Of a stretch of 64,000 nucleotides of DNA, positions 9,801-19,778 are shown one piece after another. This DNA comes from Fodinibius saliphilus. Its GTDB lineage: Bacteria; Bacteroidota; Rhodothermia; Balneolales; Balneolaceae. The stretch covers positions 1-64,000 of the forward strand of contig NZ_VAWF01000004.1 in the NCBI RefSeq assembly GCF_005869845.1, read 5' to 3'. The translations under genes and the position numbers were made by a program. Under the pieces are notes generated by a model. It was not told the origin of the DNA, searched no databases, and worked only from the letters and a program-made list of their open reading frames with translations. How positions within the stretch are numbered: the first letter of the stretch is position 1; every line of letters starts with the position of its first letter.

Positions 9801-10726
9801 AAACTACCAGCTATCTCATTCTTATATACCTGTTTGTTTTTGGATTATTTATTCTTGCCTCTACCCTCATCTCTAAAGGACTAACCCGCCCTCTTTTTTA
9901 TATTCAGCGTGGTCTTAATAAAATATCAGCCGGTAATCTGGATACCGAGATCCCAGTCACAAGTAATGATGAAATTGGGAACCTTGCCCATGCTTATAAC
10001 AATATGGTCTCGCGGCTCAAAAAACTGCAAAAAGAATTAGCTGCTGCCGAACGCGAAGCTGCCTGGAAAGAGATGGCCCAACAGGTTGCACATGAAATTA
10101 AAAATCCGCTCACACCGATGAAACTCAACGTACAACACCTTGAGCGACAACTCAAAGACGGTACACAAAGTCCGGAAAAACTTAAAAAGAAGATTCAAAA
10201 AATTACGGCTAATCTTATTGAGCAGATTCAGTCTCTAAATAATATAGCATCTGACTTTTCAAAATTTTCTCAACCCCTTGATGATAACTTTGAAAAGGTA
10301 AATATTGTGGAAATTGCTTCATCAGTAGCAGACCTTTATGAGCATGACGAGGAAGTAAGTATTAACCTAGAATCTGAAAGTGATACGATCTACATAAAAG
10401 CCATAAAAGATGAGCTTAAGAGGGTACTCATCAACTTGGTTAAAAATTCTTACGAGGCTATAACCGATGATAAAAAAGGGGAAATCATTCTTCGTATCTA
10501 CCATCAGAAGCAGCATGTCTTTGTAGAGATTGAAGATAATGGAATGGGTATTGAGGAAGAAAATCGTGACAATATTTTTGTTCCCAACTTCTCTACAAAA
10601 TCCAGCGGTACAGGACTTGGACTAGCCATCTGTAAAAAAATAATAGAGGCTCATGAAGGGAGTATCAGCTTTGCTTCGGTTGAAGGAGAAGGTACAACCT
10701 TTGTTATAAAATTACCTAAAAACTGA
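6839..10726 (+). CDS. Very large NtrY-like sensor histidine kinase
   Basis: This 1295-residue membrane kinase has an N-terminal helix, an extracytoplasmic region (~30-245), about eight helices (~245-517), a second extracytoplasmic region (~518-780) and two helices (~781-845). A third extracytoplasmic region (~846-985), a helix, a HAMP linker (~1008-1060), a HisKA dimerisation domain and a HATPase domain follow. The phosphoacceptor is His1085 in VAHEIKNPLTPMK, a motif typical of NtrY-type kinases, and the G2 box is GTGLGLA. No response regulator is adjacent, so it is an orphan kinase. The signal is unknown. The length is well above usual NtrY proteins (about 700-750 residues). Confidence 0.9.
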   Translation: MNNFLDTNRLNHLLGWTLLGLLLTLLVLEGWRYGVKPSEVQNEEIIEQSLTEASNFFLSKQKQLLSDTESLAATLQRLLQERARERLHSTVNQFPQFWSTALYQAEQPIVWNGFALRNEQASSLTQDQKEGSISLQKHNNVIYWQFHVPFSVQDSSGTTNYNLLTTYRVRQSNPLPIGDRNEFNLFNSEELSSAYPLSFTIFSSPSADYVASQPLKNVEGDSVGLAYATAEKFEQTQKEWQQGTRFWRSVFALFSFVILSCLLFWAADRLSLWQGLFLQLLFIGIGWGILYYTNMLAYWVLTLSGLSVESSGAMVESLSFTCTNALFSFISAVTIARKINRIQKRVGPDSYLSSILFASIAGGINAFGILSVFNLLYYDSLASKIPLLDLQILPQWGTIILYLAMGTTVLALAIVIVTFNRLLLRATSEHFRLTVTILSVSLIISVFSTSLILPLGLPLDTIFAITFLSFCLILGVSILYFRYRQWVYEMSQLRKAIIGSFIIAGLCIPVLYEASLNNVDKKLFETAQDYAKKDDPQAEKLTKDILTALEKQYRDISTTELEESRSALQARFTQTIQDFISPEWNTYSFNLQLIDGAGTLIADYATDLNSPNWTQIYNIPTLKSVTDIEQITRSSLHPIVQRPQLVNQQDYHTFYRGWIPVFGNSGETPIAWILCSIYKERPEFNKPIRAVMASLTYEDWNKAYLMQKYEEGEIINSTHQGYTGNLHSSRTLETSEVQALQKDSLIYINKKTPEYNYRTLLWKVSEDETIKISTTLSDYRVILFTFFRFSFILLVASGLLMTIRQAIIPNSSSLLSQDKRFQDRILDTFLLATLVFLIFLIVTSHYAIKQQNQDIVKQELFDKLESLSTTVALNQNTSSNSVSNRTYSLDTFTSALNVDASFYNERTVSETTTPQIYQQHLLPSALPYNIYEKLYKERQTDVFSTVTLADQSLLIGYRAIFDKQNDPIGTIAIPTFLQSPKYDQQLLETTSYLILIYLFVFGLFILASTLISKGLTRPLFYIQRGLNKISAGNLDTEIPVTSNDEIGNLAHAYNNMVSRLKKLQKELAAAEREAAWKEMAQQVAHEIKNPLTPMKLNVQHLERQLKDGTQSPEKLKKKIQKITANLIEQIQSLNNIASDFSKFSQPLDDNFEKVNIVEIASSVADLYEHDEEVSINLESESDTIYIKAIKDELKRVLINLVKNSYEAITDDKKGEIILRIYHQKQHVFVEIEDNGMGIEEENRDNIFVPNFSTKSSGTGLGLAICKKIIEAHEGSISFASVEGEGTTFVIKLPKN

Positions 10727-10904
10727 TCAAATATTTGAGGTTTCCCCTCTTTATATCAGATTAGACACGCCAACCTTGGTTCATTAAGGCATCAAGTATT
10801 TCAGTTTTTCTTACCCTTACTATTCCACTACTTTTTTTGTACCATTAGCGATTATTTAGGATTGATCTTTTTACTGCCAAAACAGCAAAGCCTTTTCTCT
10901 GCAG

Positions 10905-12254
10905 ATGCTCTCTTATTTTAGATCTCAAAAACAACAAATTCGCGAAGAAGCAGGCATGACCCTAAAGATTGGGCTTCCTGTAATCATTGCCCAGCTGCTA
11001 CAGATGTCAATGAATTTTGTGGATACCGTGATGGCAGGTAACCTATCTGCCGAAGATTTAGCAGCGGTAGCCGTCGGCGGAGCTATATTCATTCCCTTTA
11101 TGATGTTAATTGCGGGTATCCTGATGGCCATCACCCCTATTGTTGCACAACTTGTGGGAGGGCGCAACCTCAAAGAAATTGGGGTCAATGTTCGCCAAAG
11201 TCTTTGGCTCTGTCTTATTCTTGCCCTGCCGGTATTCTTCCTGATTCGAAACCTGGAGTTTGTGATGCACTTTCTGGATGTCACTCCTTCCATCATTCCC
11301 ATAGCACAAGGTTATCTGGATGCCATTTCATGGGGCGTCTTTGGTATTTCAGGCTATATGGCACTGCGTTTTTTCAACGAAGGGATGTCCGTAACCCGCC
11401 CTGCCATGTATTTTGCACTCCTTGGTGTGTTTATCAACATTATCTTTAACTATATCTTTATGTACGGCAAGCTGGGCTTCCCGGAAATGGGAGCCATAGG
11501 TTGCGGCTATGCCTCGGCCGTAAACGGATATGTAATGTTTATGGGAATGCTTCTCTTTACTATGAAACACAAACCCTACCACCGTTTCGATATTTTCTCC
11601 TCTTTACGATTGCCAGAATGGAAATATCTCAAAGAGATTCTACAAGTAGGTATTCCCATCGGACTCAGCTCTACTATGGAAGTAACTATGTTTGCACTTG
11701 TCAGCTTGCTAATGGGTTCGCTCAGTGCTGTTGCTGTAGCCGGTCACCAAGTGGCTATTAACTTTTCTGCCATGACCTTCATGGTTCCCTTTGGACTCTC
11801 TACGGCTATTACTACCCGTGTCGGAAATGCCATCGGTAAAGGAAATATGCCTGAAGCCCGCCATCGCGGATATGTCGGAATTGGTCTTGCCACCTCTTTT
11901 ATGTGTGTAACCGCTGTTATCATCTACCTTTTCCCGGATATTATTACCAGTATTTATACTCAAGACAAAGCCGTACAGGATGTAGCCATAAGCCTACTTT
12001 ATATGGCTGCTATTTTCCAGATTTCTGACGGCTTGCAAGTAAGCGGATATGGCGCTCTCCGCGGACTCAAGGATACCACTATCCCAATGATTGTTAATTT
12101 TATTGCTTATTGGATGGTAGGCTTACCCTTGGGTTATTACCTCGGTATTATTCGAGATGTTGGTCCGCAAGGTCTTTGGATGGGACTTATCGCCGGTCTT
12201 ACCATTGCTGCGATCCTTCACAACATTCGATTCTACATCCTTACGAAACAGTAA
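10905..12254 (+). CDS. MATE family efflux transporter
   Basis: This 449-residue integral membrane protein has twelve predicted helices arranged as two six-helix halves. Signatures include MNFVDTVMAGNLSAEDLAAVAVGG in the first half and GLSTAITTRVGNAIGKGN in the second. MATE proteins export cationic drugs, dyes or metabolites in exchange for Na+ or H+. It stands alone, 179 bp after the sensor kinase and 142 bp before the polyketide cluster on the same strand. Export of the polyketide product is possible but unproven. Confidence 0.93.
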   Translation: MLSYFRSQKQQIREEAGMTLKIGLPVIIAQLLQMSMNFVDTVMAGNLSAEDLAAVAVGGAIFIPFMMLIAGILMAITPIVAQLVGGRNLKEIGVNVRQSLWLCLILALPVFFLIRNLEFVMHFLDVTPSIIPIAQGYLDAISWGVFGISGYMALRFFNEGMSVTRPAMYFALLGVFINIIFNYIFMYGKLGFPEMGAIGCGYASAVNGYVMFMGMLLFTMKHKPYHRFDIFSSLRLPEWKYLKEILQVGIPIGLSSTMEVTMFALVSLLMGSLSAVAVAGHQVAINFSAMTFMVPFGLSTAITTRVGNAIGKGNMPEARHRGYVGIGLATSFMCVTAVIIYLFPDIITSIYTQDKAVQDVAISLLYMAAIFQISDGLQVSGYGALRGLKDTTIPMIVNFIAYWMVGLPLGYYLGIIRDVGPQGLWMGLIAGLTIAAILHNIRFYILTKQ

Positions 12255-12359
12255 TATTTTCAGTCTAACAATCGATTGTTCACTTTCCCTCCTCACCTTA
12301 TCAATACTATTTTGTAAAAGAATTGAAATTGGGAATTTTTACCGCATAATTAGGGTAAT

Positions 12360-12373
12360 ACAGTATAAACTGT
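12360..12373. promoter_or_regulatory. Small inverted repeat before the type III PKS gene
   Basis: The sequence ACAGT-ATAA-ACTGT is a perfect 5-bp inverted repeat with a 4-bp spacer, 24 bp upstream of the polyketide synthase ATG. It could be an operator for a dimeric regulator. Short repeats arise often by chance in AT-rich DNA, so support is weak. Confidence 0.25.
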
Positions 12374-12396
12374 AACTGTTCACCAACACCTCATCA

Positions 12397-13503
12397 ATGG
12401 CTGCCTTTATTCATAATATTGCCACAATCGTGCCAGAACATTTTTATAAACAGGAATTTCTTCGCAATCGGATGAAGGAGTATATCGGAAACGGAAAAAC
12501 CTCCCAGCGCATCATTCATCGTATCTATTCGAAATCCGGCATCAATAAACGCCATACCGTTATTAACGATTTTGACAAAAACGGCTCTGCACGATTCTTT
12601 TTTGAAAAAGATGGCTCCTTAAATACACCCTCTACAGGCACTCGTAATAAATATTACACCCAAAAAGCCAAAGAACTTTTTGTAGCAACCGCTCGCAAAA
12701 CGATCCAACAAAGCAGCAGTATATCCAAAGAAGATATCACCCATGTGATTACCGTATCATGCACCGGTTTTTTTGCTCCAGAACCGGGCTTCGAAATTAT
12801 CAAGAAACTTGACCTTTCTGCCTCTACCCAGCGCTTTCATCTTGGGTTCATGGGGTGTTTTGCCGCTTTCCCTGCAATGAAAATGGCAAAATCATTTGCT
12901 GAGTCTAATTCTAATGCCAACATATTGGTTGTATGTCTTGAGCTTTGCAGCATACATCTTCAAAATTCAACTTCACCAGACAACCTCATTTCCGCCTCCG
13001 TTTTTGGAGATGGTGCTGCGGGAATGTTAATCAATCATACAAAGCCGAAACAAAACGGCTACGAATTGAATCAGTTTTCCACTTCCATTGCAGATGGAAG
13101 TGAGCAAGATATGGCTTGGTCTATTGGTGATACAGGCTTTGATATGGTACTTTCGAGCTACGTTCCGGACATCATTGAATCAAACTTACCCCAAGCTCTT
13201 GCTCCCCTTTTGGCAAACTACCAGCTGAAACCCGAACAGATCAAACACTGGGCAATCCATCCCGGAGGTCGCGCAATCCTGGATAAAGTTGAACAAAGCT
13301 ATTCACTGGATGAATCACAACTGGCATCTTCGCGTGCCACCCTGGCAGAGTACGGAAATATGAGTAGTGCTACTATTTTATTTGTATTAGATGATCTACT
13401 CAAACGGCCTGAAACCGAAAAAGATGAAACTGTGTTAGCAATGGCTTTTGGCCCGGGCCTCACCATGGAAAGCAGCTTATTAACTAAAATCACCCAACGC
13501 TAA
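12397..13503 (+). CDS. Type III polyketide synthase (chalcone/stilbene synthase family)
   Basis: The 368-residue thiolase-fold enzyme condenses an acyl-CoA starter with malonyl-CoA extenders. The full catalytic triad is visible: Cys154 in GFMGCFAAF, His288 in IHPGGRAIL and Asn321 in YGNMSSAT. Bacterial relatives make alkylpyrones, alkylresorcinols or alkylquinones from long-chain fatty acyl starters. The next two genes overlap or abut it (the stop shares bases with the methyltransferase start region) and encode tailoring enzymes, forming a compact cluster. Starter and chain length cannot be read from sequence. Confidence 0.93.
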   Translation: MAAFIHNIATIVPEHFYKQEFLRNRMKEYIGNGKTSQRIIHRIYSKSGINKRHTVINDFDKNGSARFFFEKDGSLNTPSTGTRNKYYTQKAKELFVATARKTIQQSSSISKEDITHVITVSCTGFFAPEPGFEIIKKLDLSASTQRFHLGFMGCFAAFPAMKMAKSFAESNSNANILVVCLELCSIHLQNSTSPDNLISASVFGDGAAGMLINHTKPKQNGYELNQFSTSIADGSEQDMAWSIGDTGFDMVLSSYVPDIIESNLPQALAPLLANYQLKPEQIKHWAIHPGGRAILDKVEQSYSLDESQLASSRATLAEYGNMSSATILFVLDDLLKRPETEKDETVLAMAFGPGLTMESSLLTKITQR

Positions 13504-14198
13504 TGACGCTCTTCTTATCGAATCGAGATACCAAGAGTACAGAACGAATGGATGATCCCGGTTGTGACCTTTCAGAACTTGAAAACACTTATAGGCAATT
13601 TAGTACCATCAACAGCCTAATCTCTCAATGGTATCGAATCTATAAAAACGAAATTCGTCCTCTTTTAGATACTAACACCTCTAACGCCATACTTGATATC
13701 GGTTTTGGCGGGGGCGATATCCCCATAAAATTGGCCCAATGGGCAAAAGGCGATGGATTCGACCTTCATATAACGGCCATCGATCCGGATCCCAGAGCCG
13801 TTAATTATGTTCAGCAACTATCATACCCGTCAAATATCTCATTTTGGCAGTGTGAACTTTCAGAGCTTAAGCCCAAAGAAAATAAGTTTGATGTTGTCAT
13901 CGCCAACCATCTCATTCATCACCTTAGCAAAAAGGAACTGCTCAAAATGTTGAAACGGGCAAAAGCATTAAGCATTCGAAAAGTAATTTTCAATGATATT
14001 CAGCGTAGTGACTGGGCCTATCTTTTTTTCAATCTCTTGGCACGCCCACTTTTCCGCAGCTCCTTTATTACTGAAGACGGTATAACTTCTATCAAAAGAA
14101 GTTATACGCTAAAAGAACTCCGCAATACTGTTCCTGATAAATGGCAGGTAACTTCCGTTTTTCCTTTTCGCCTAATATTGACCTTTGAGCATGAGTAA
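13503..14198 (+). CDS. Class I SAM-dependent methyltransferase of the polyketide cluster
   Basis: The 231-residue protein has a canonical motif I (LDIGFGGGDIP, near residue 60), an acidic motif II (ITAIDPDPRAV) and a later DVVIANHLIHHL motif, all typical of methyltransferase type 11/25 folds. It starts at the last base of the PKS gene and its end overlaps the monooxygenase start, so the three genes are translationally coupled. The likely role is methylation of the polyketide ring or hydroxyl. It is not the membrane ICMT-type enzyme used in the Bacillus and Streptomyces phenolic-lipid clusters. Confidence 0.87.
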   Translation: MTLFLSNRDTKSTERMDDPGCDLSELENTYRQFSTINSLISQWYRIYKNEIRPLLDTNTSNAILDIGFGGGDIPIKLAQWAKGDGFDLHITAIDPDPRAVNYVQQLSYPSNISFWQCELSELKPKENKFDVVIANHLIHHLSKKELLKMLKRAKALSIRKVIFNDIQRSDWAYLFFNLLARPLFRSSFITEDGITSIKRSYTLKELRNTVPDKWQVTSVFPFRLILTFEHE

Positions 14199-15357
14199 GT
14201 GTCCCCCGAAATACCAATTGGCAATCGTAGGAGCCGGAGCGGTAGGCCTATTCCTGGGTATCTGTCTTGAACAAGTAGGTATTTCCTGTGTGATATTGGA
14301 AAAAAGAGAAGAGGTTCGCAAAGGCTCGCGATCCCTGGGAATCCACCCGACATCACTGGAACTATTTGCCAAGCTGAACATTGCAGACAACTTCACCCAA
14401 CAGGGTATCAAAATAACCAACGGACATGCTTTCTCTAATACCAAAAAATTAGGCACTCTTTCTTTCGAGCAATGTACTAAACCTTTCAACTTTATTTTAG
14501 CTCTACCACAAGAAAGGACTGAAAAAATCCTCCAGGATGAGCTTAATAAAAGGAATCCCAACATAATAAAACGGGGAGCAAAGGTATCATCAATTACACA
14601 AAATAAGCAACAGGCTATCGTCTCATTTCACTACCGGGGAAAACAGCAGAAAGTCAATGCCGACTATGTAATAGGATGTGATGGAAAAAACAGTATGGTA
14701 CGGCAGCAGATGGACAGCTCTTTTGACGGACGATCCTATCCGGATACCTACATTATGGGAGACTTTGATGACAACACCGAATTTGGAACAGACGCCGCTA
14801 TTTTTCTGTGTGATGAAGGATTAATTGAATCTTTTCCACTACCCAAACAAAAACGACGCTGGGTCATCAAAACTGACCAATATATTAAGAATCCAAACCG
14901 AGCGGATATTTTAGACCGTCTACAAAACCGAATTGCCCATTCATTAGCAGGAGCAACTCACAGCATGCTCAGTAGCTTTGGAGTTCAAAAATTAGTAGCC
15001 CACCCAATGGTTGACAATCGTATTATTCTCGTCGGTGATTCAGCGCATGTAGTGAGTCCTATAGGCGGCCAAGGGATGAATTTGGGCTGGCTTGGAGCAT
15101 GGAAACTTGCAGAAAGCTTCCATCACATCTTCAATAAAGGCGAAAAAGCAGATGCTAACTTAAAAGATTTTGAAAATGAACATACCGTCACCACAAGAAA
15201 TTGCATGCGAAGAGCAGAACTCAATATGCGACTGGGACGGCGTGTAGCATTTCCTTCTGCTCGAAACCTGGTTGTAAAAGCGATGCTTCAAAAACCGATA
15301 TCCAAGCTTATGGCAAAACTTTTTACGATGCGGGGAATAGATCGGTGGATCATCTAA
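14185..15357 (+). CDS. FAD-dependent aromatic monooxygenase (UbiH/PHBH-like)
   Basis: This 390-residue flavoprotein has the Rossmann dinucleotide motif IVGAGAVGLFLG with the ribose-binding glutamate in ILEKR. It also has a central IGCDGKNSMVR (DG motif) and the GDSAHVVSPIGGQGMNLG motif for FAD phosphate. Such enzymes hydroxylate phenolic rings, often toward quinones. It overlaps the methyltransferase gene by 14 bp and closes the cluster. The inferred role is hydroxylation of the resorcinol or pyrone made by the type III PKS. Confidence 0.9.
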   Translation: MSMSKCPPKYQLAIVGAGAVGLFLGICLEQVGISCVILEKREEVRKGSRSLGIHPTSLELFAKLNIADNFTQQGIKITNGHAFSNTKKLGTLSFEQCTKPFNFILALPQERTEKILQDELNKRNPNIIKRGAKVSSITQNKQQAIVSFHYRGKQQKVNADYVIGCDGKNSMVRQQMDSSFDGRSYPDTYIMGDFDDNTEFGTDAAIFLCDEGLIESFPLPKQKRRWVIKTDQYIKNPNRADILDRLQNRIAHSLAGATHSMLSSFGVQKLVAHPMVDNRIILVGDSAHVVSPIGGQGMNLGWLGAWKLAESFHHIFNKGEKADANLKDFENEHTVTTRNCMRRAELNMRLGRRVAFPSARNLVVKAMLQKPISKLMAKLFTMRGIDRWII

Positions 15358-15499
15358 AAGGTAACTTCACAATTTTCTATTGCTTCGCTCTTGTTTTGGA
15401 ATCGTTGCTAACCTTTATAATGAGAACGTCATTTTCTCATTGCCATATGTTTAGCGGCTGTTTCCTAAACTAATTTTATAAAAGCCTCTGCTAAAGCAT

Positions 15500-16651
15500 T
15501 TATTGCTCAAAAGAGATGACAAAACTAGCCCCCCCCTCACGATTTATTTCCATGGATGCTTCCAATCTTCGAAGTAATACATCAATAAGCCAACTTCCAA
15601 CCGACTCCGTATTACCGAGTGAAAAATCATCTTTCAGCCCCTCGCCATTATCGGCTACTTCCAATTGTACCATATTTTCATTTTGCACCAGATCGATCTG
15701 AATTTCTCCCGTAGCAACATCATCTTTAAATGCGTGCTTATATGCATTGACTAACAACTCATTCAGTAGCAACCCGCAACACATACCCCGCTCAGTATCC
15801 ATCGATACCGACTCTGCCTTAATTCTCACAGCAATATCTTGTGAAGGGTTGGCCAGCATAGAAGATATTTTTTCGGTAAGACGCCCGATATATTCACCCA
15901 GATCTATTTCTTTCTTTAAATCATTATGATATAGCAGATCATGAATTTCGGCCATAGAATCGATACGAGCACAAGTTTTTTGAAGTACCTCCTTAGAAAC
16001 TTCATCAACCTCAGGCATCTCCATCTCAATAAGAGCTGTTATCGTAAGTAGATTATTTTTAATGCGATGGCTCACTTCTGTTAGCATAATCTCTTTATCC
16101 TGAGCGCGTTGCTGTAAATTTTCTAGCTCTCGTGTACGTTCAATTGTATGTGCAACATGTTCAGAAAGTGCTTTAAACACAGGAATATCATCTTCAGAAA
16201 ACCCTTTCTCTCCTTTTCTGTTGATAGCCTCCAGCACGCCTATCACCTTTCCATTTTTTCCAGAAAGAGGTACACAAATAATACTCTCTGTCGTAAAGTT
16301 ATCTGAAAGCTCACCGCCGAAGATACCAGTTTCTTCAAGATTATTTGAAAAATAGGGTTGTTCATGTTCCAGCACCCAACCGGCCACCCCTTCATCTTGC
16401 GAAATACGTTTTCCCCGAACTTCATGGCGCACCGGTCCTGAAGGGATACTCACAACTAATTCTTGGGAATCTTCATCTAACAAAATTAGTGAACTTGCTT
16501 CAGAACTCATCACTTTTTTAATGATTTCCAAGCTTCTTTGTAAAACTCCCTTGAGTTCAACAGCCCTGTTCAGACTACTAAATTCTTCTAACAACATTTG
16601 AAGACTATCACCACTTATACTGCCCGGGTAAGCCTTATTGGCAGATGGCAT
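15500..16651 (-). CDS. GAF-domain sensor histidine kinase (HisKA_2 type)
   Basis: This 383-residue cytoplasmic protein has an N-terminal GAF domain (~15-175), a coiled linker, then a HisKA_2 domain with the phosphoacceptor His195 in EVSHRIKNNLL and a HATPase domain with LLLNELLVNAYKHAF (N box). There is no membrane segment, so it senses a soluble ligand or redox state. No regulator gene is adjacent. The kinase type is the same as the triple-PAS kinase at 52 kb. Confidence 0.9.
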   Translation of the reverse strand: MPSANKAYPGSISGDSLQMLLEEFSSLNRAVELKGVLQRSLEIIKKVMSSEASSLILLDEDSQELVVSIPSGPVRHEVRGKRISQDEGVAGWVLEHEQPYFSNNLEETGIFGGELSDNFTTESIICVPLSGKNGKVIGVLEAINRKGEKGFSEDDIPVFKALSEHVAHTIERTRELENLQQRAQDKEIMLTEVSHRIKNNLLTITALIEMEMPEVDEVSKEVLQKTCARIDSMAEIHDLLYHNDLKKEIDLGEYIGRLTEKISSMLANPSQDIAVRIKAESVSMDTERGMCCGLLLNELLVNAYKHAFKDDVATGEIQIDLVQNENMVQLEVADNGEGLKDDFSLGNTESVGSWLIDVLLRRLEASMEINREGGASFVISFEQ

Positions 16652-16744
16652 AATATAACTATCTCTTTTAGATTTCTTTATTATAACCTACGTTACCATT
16701 TTTTTATCAAAACATAAACAGTACTATTTAATAATATACAAATT

Positions 16745-16773
16745 AAAAGCCCGGCCACAATGGCCGGGCTTTT
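16745..16773 (-). terminator. Intrinsic terminator after aconitase
   Basis: A perfect 13-bp inverted repeat, AAAAGCCCGGCCA and its complement, flanks the loop CAA. On the minus strand the GC-rich stem ends in TTTTAATTT, 28 bp after the acnA stop, so it should terminate aconitase transcripts. The symmetry means it may also act on the other strand. Confidence 0.9.
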
Positions 16774-16801
16774 AAGAAAAAAAAGAAACGAACTACTGAT
16801 C

Positions 16802-19528
16802 TTAGTTATTCTTTTCTGCGCGATGGTATTCCCGCAATACGTAGTGAAGAATTCCTCCATTACGATAGTAATCAATTTCGACCGGTGTATCGATTCGACA
16901 TTCCGTCTCGAAAGAGATCGTTTCTCCATTGGACTTTTTGGCATCTACTTTCACCTTATCCTGTGCTTTCAGATCATCAGACAAATGAATGGTAAACTCT
17001 TCTGATCCATCAAGTCCCAGGGTATCAGCAGATTCACCTTCCTTAAACTGCAAAGGTAACACCCCCATACCTACCAAATTAGATCGGTGGATACGTTCAT
17101 AAGAAGTCGCGATTACCGCCTCAACACCTAACAAATCGGTACCTTTGGCAGCCCAATCTCGAGATGATCCCGTACCATACTGTTTACCGGCAAGGGCAAC
17201 GAGTGGAGTATCGTCTTCTTTATATCGGGTGGCAGCATCGAAGATAGTAGTAATCTCATCTGCGGGGAAGTAGTTAGTGAAACCTCCCTCTTTACCCGGT
17301 GCCAACTGATTTTTAAAGCGTACGTTAGCGAAAGTTCCGCGAGTCATAACACGATCGTTACCGCGTCGAGAACCGTAAGAGTTAAAGTCTTCATACTTTA
17401 CTCCATGATCTTTCAGGTATTCCCCAGCAGGACTGTCTTCTTTAATGTTACCAGCAGGTGAAATGTGATCAGTCGTAATTGAGTCTCCAACTTTAACAAG
17501 AGCCCGTGCATCTTCAATAGATGTAATCGGATCGGGTTCTTCTCCCATATCCATAAAGAATGGCGGCTCTTGAATATATGTAGATTCCTCTTTCCATTCG
17601 TAGAGTTCTCCACCATCTACAGGAATTTCATCCCACTCTTCGGATTCGAACACATCTCCATATTGCTCTTCGAAGAGCTCGGGGCGAATTGCATTGTCGA
17701 GGTGCTCAGCAATCTCATCTGCTGTAGGCCATATCTCTTTGAGATACACATCATTGCCTTCTTTGTCTTTACCGATCGGTTCGTTCTCCAGATCAATATC
17801 AACGGTACCGGCAAGGGCGTAAGCCACAACCAAAGGTGGAGAAGCCAGATAATTCGCTTTCACATATGGGTGAATACGACCTTCAAAGTTTCGGTTCCCG
17901 GAAAGAACACCAGCAACAATCAAGTCGCCTTCTTTAACGGCATCTTCAACGGGCTGTGGCAACGGACCGGAGTTTCCTATACAAGTAGTACACCCATATC
18001 CCACGAGGTTAAATCCAAGCTTGTCCATATAATCGGTGAGGCCGGCCTCTTCGAGGTATTCTGTTACTACCCGTGATCCCGGTGCCAAAGAAGTTTTCAC
18101 ATAAGGTGGAACTTTGAGACCTTTTTCCAATGCCTTCTTCGCAACAATACCGGCACCCAACATTACGCTTGGGTTTGATGTGTTGGTACAAGAGGTAATT
18201 GCAGCGATAACCACATCTCCGTGGGTCATCTCCATCTCCTGTCCATTCTTAAAGGTTCCTTTGTTAGCAAGCTTTTCTTGCTCCAAGTTGAAACCCATCG
18301 TGGGATCGTCGCTGGTAAGACTACTTTCAAAGGTAGACTTCATATTTGGAAGGGTGATACGATCATGCGGCAGCTTAGGTCCCGCAAGGGATGTTTCTAC
18401 CGTACTCAAGTCCAGCTCAAGAGTGCTGGAAAATTCCGGATCGGGCGTACCTTCTGTACGATATAATCCCTGCTCCTTCATATAACGCTCTACAATCTCA
18501 ACATGTTCAACATCACGACCGGTAGCACGCATATAACGCATTGCCTCTTCATCCATTGGGAAGAAGCCCATGGTAGCACCATATTCAGGAGACATATTTG
18601 CAATAGTAGCACGATCAGGCAGGCTCATGCTGCTCAAACCGTCACCATAGAACTCAACAAATTTACCTACAACGCCATGCTTTCGCAACATCTCTGTCAC
18701 CGTTAAGGTAAGATCCGTCGCCGTAACACCTTCACGAAGTTGACCGGTCAGTTTCATACCCACTACTTTAGGAACCAACATGTGGATCGGCTGTCCCAGC
18801 ATTGCAGCTTCTGCTTCAATACCGCCAACGCCCCAGCCCAAAATGCCGAGACCGTTAATCATCGTGGTATGTGAATCAGTTCCTACCAAAGTATCAGGAT
18901 AGACGATAGTAGAACCATCCTCTTCTTCGCGGACAAATGCCCCTTTGGCCAAATACTCCAAGTTTACCTGATGCACAATTCCGCGCCCGGGAGGTACAAC
19001 CCGGAAGTCATCAAACGCTTTTTGCCCCCACTTCAAAAACTCATAACGCTCACGATTACGTTCAAATTCTTTCTCCACATTATGCATAAAAGCATATTCC
19101 TGCCCGAACTCATCAACTTGTACCGAATGGTCAATAACAAGATCAACCGGCACCTTCGGGTTAATAGAAGTTGGAGGTCCGCCCATGCGATCCATCGCAG
19201 ATCGTAATGCAGCTAAATCAACAACAGCAGGTACGCCAGTAAAATCTTGCAGTACCACACGTGAAGGTTTGAAAGGGATCTCTCCCTGCGGGTCTTTTGC
19301 ATTATAGTTCGCTAAACTGTCAATATCGTCTTCGGTAAACGCATAACCGTCGTACTCTCTAAGTACTGCTTCGAGCAGTACCCGTATTGTAAATGGGAGC
19401 TTTTCCATTTTTCCATAGCCCATCTCTTCCAGCTTTTGCAAGCTGTACATATCGGCCTCACCGGATCCCGTGTCAAAGGGAATGCGTGTTTTTGCAAACT
19501 TATTTTCTTTGCTCATCTTTTTCTTCAT
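16802..19528 (-). CDS. acnA: Aconitate hydratase (AcnA type)
   Basis: Aconitase interconverts citrate and isocitrate in the TCA cycle with a [4Fe-4S] cluster. The 908-residue length matches the AcnA/IRP class. Cluster cysteines lie in [10 protein letters not shown] and [14 protein letters not shown], and the swivel domain carries the substrate-binding [10 protein letters not shown]. The ATG at 19528 is used here, but a second in-frame ATG 12 bp downstream (MSKEN) is equally plausible. It is monocistronic, with its own terminator. Confidence 0.97.
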   Translation of the reverse strand: MKKKMSKENKFAKTRIPFDTGSGEADMYSLQKLEEMGYGKMEKLPFTIRVLLEAVLREYDGYAFTEDDIDSLANYNAKDPQGEIPFKPSRVVLQDFTGVPAVVDLAALRSAMDRMGGPPTSINPKVPVDLVIDHSVQVDEFGQEYAFMHNVEKEFERNRERYEFLKWGQKAFDDFRVVPPGRGIVHQVNLEYLAKGAFVREEEDGSTIVYPDTLVGTDSHTTMINGLGILGWGVGGIEAEAAMLGQPIHMLVPKVVGMKLTGQLREGVTATDLTLTVTEMLRKHGVVGKFVEFYGDGLSSMSLPDRATIANMSPEYGATMGFFPMDEEAMRYMRATGRDVEHVEIVERYMKEQGLYRTEGTPDPEFSSTLELDLSTVETSLAGPKLPHDRITLPNMKSTFESSLTSDDPTMGFNLEQEKLANKGTFKNGQEMEMTHGDVVIAAITSCTNTSNPSVMLGAGIVAKKALEKGLKVPPYVKTSLAPGSRVVTEYLEEAGLTDYMDKLGFNLVGYGCTTCIGNSGPLPQPVEDAVKEGDLIVAGVLSGNRNFEGRIHPYVKANYLASPPLVVAYALAGTVDIDLENEPIGKDKEGNDVYLKEIWPTADEIAEHLDNAIRPELFEEQYGDVFESEEWDEIPVDGGELYEWKEESTYIQEPPFFMDMGEEPDPITSIEDARALVKVGDSITTDHISPAGNIKEDSPAGEYLKDHGVKYEDFNSYGSRRGNDRVMTRGTFANVRFKNQLAPGKEGGFTNYFPADEITTIFDAATRYKEDDTPLVALAGKQYGTGSSRDWAAKGTDLLGVEAVIATSYERIHRSNLVGMGVLPLQFKEGESADTLGLDGSEEFTIHLSDDLKAQDKVKVDAKKSNGETISFETECRIDTPVEIDYYRNGGILHYVLREYHRAEKNN

Positions 19529-19778
19529 TTCAAAATTAACACTCTACTTCTTAAGCACACTTTTTACGGTATCGCAAAGATACAACTTTTTTTTAAGAGT
19601 TTCTTTTCTTTAATAAAGATAACTTTTACTGCTCTATCTCACGATATGCCGGATTTCTATCTATAAGAAGCAGAGAATCCAGTAATAAAAATTTTAATAT
19701 CTTCAGCATTGCAAATGGAAATAAATAAGCCTATTTTGCGGGACTTCACAGAAAAGCAATTTTAAACAATTTTTAACC

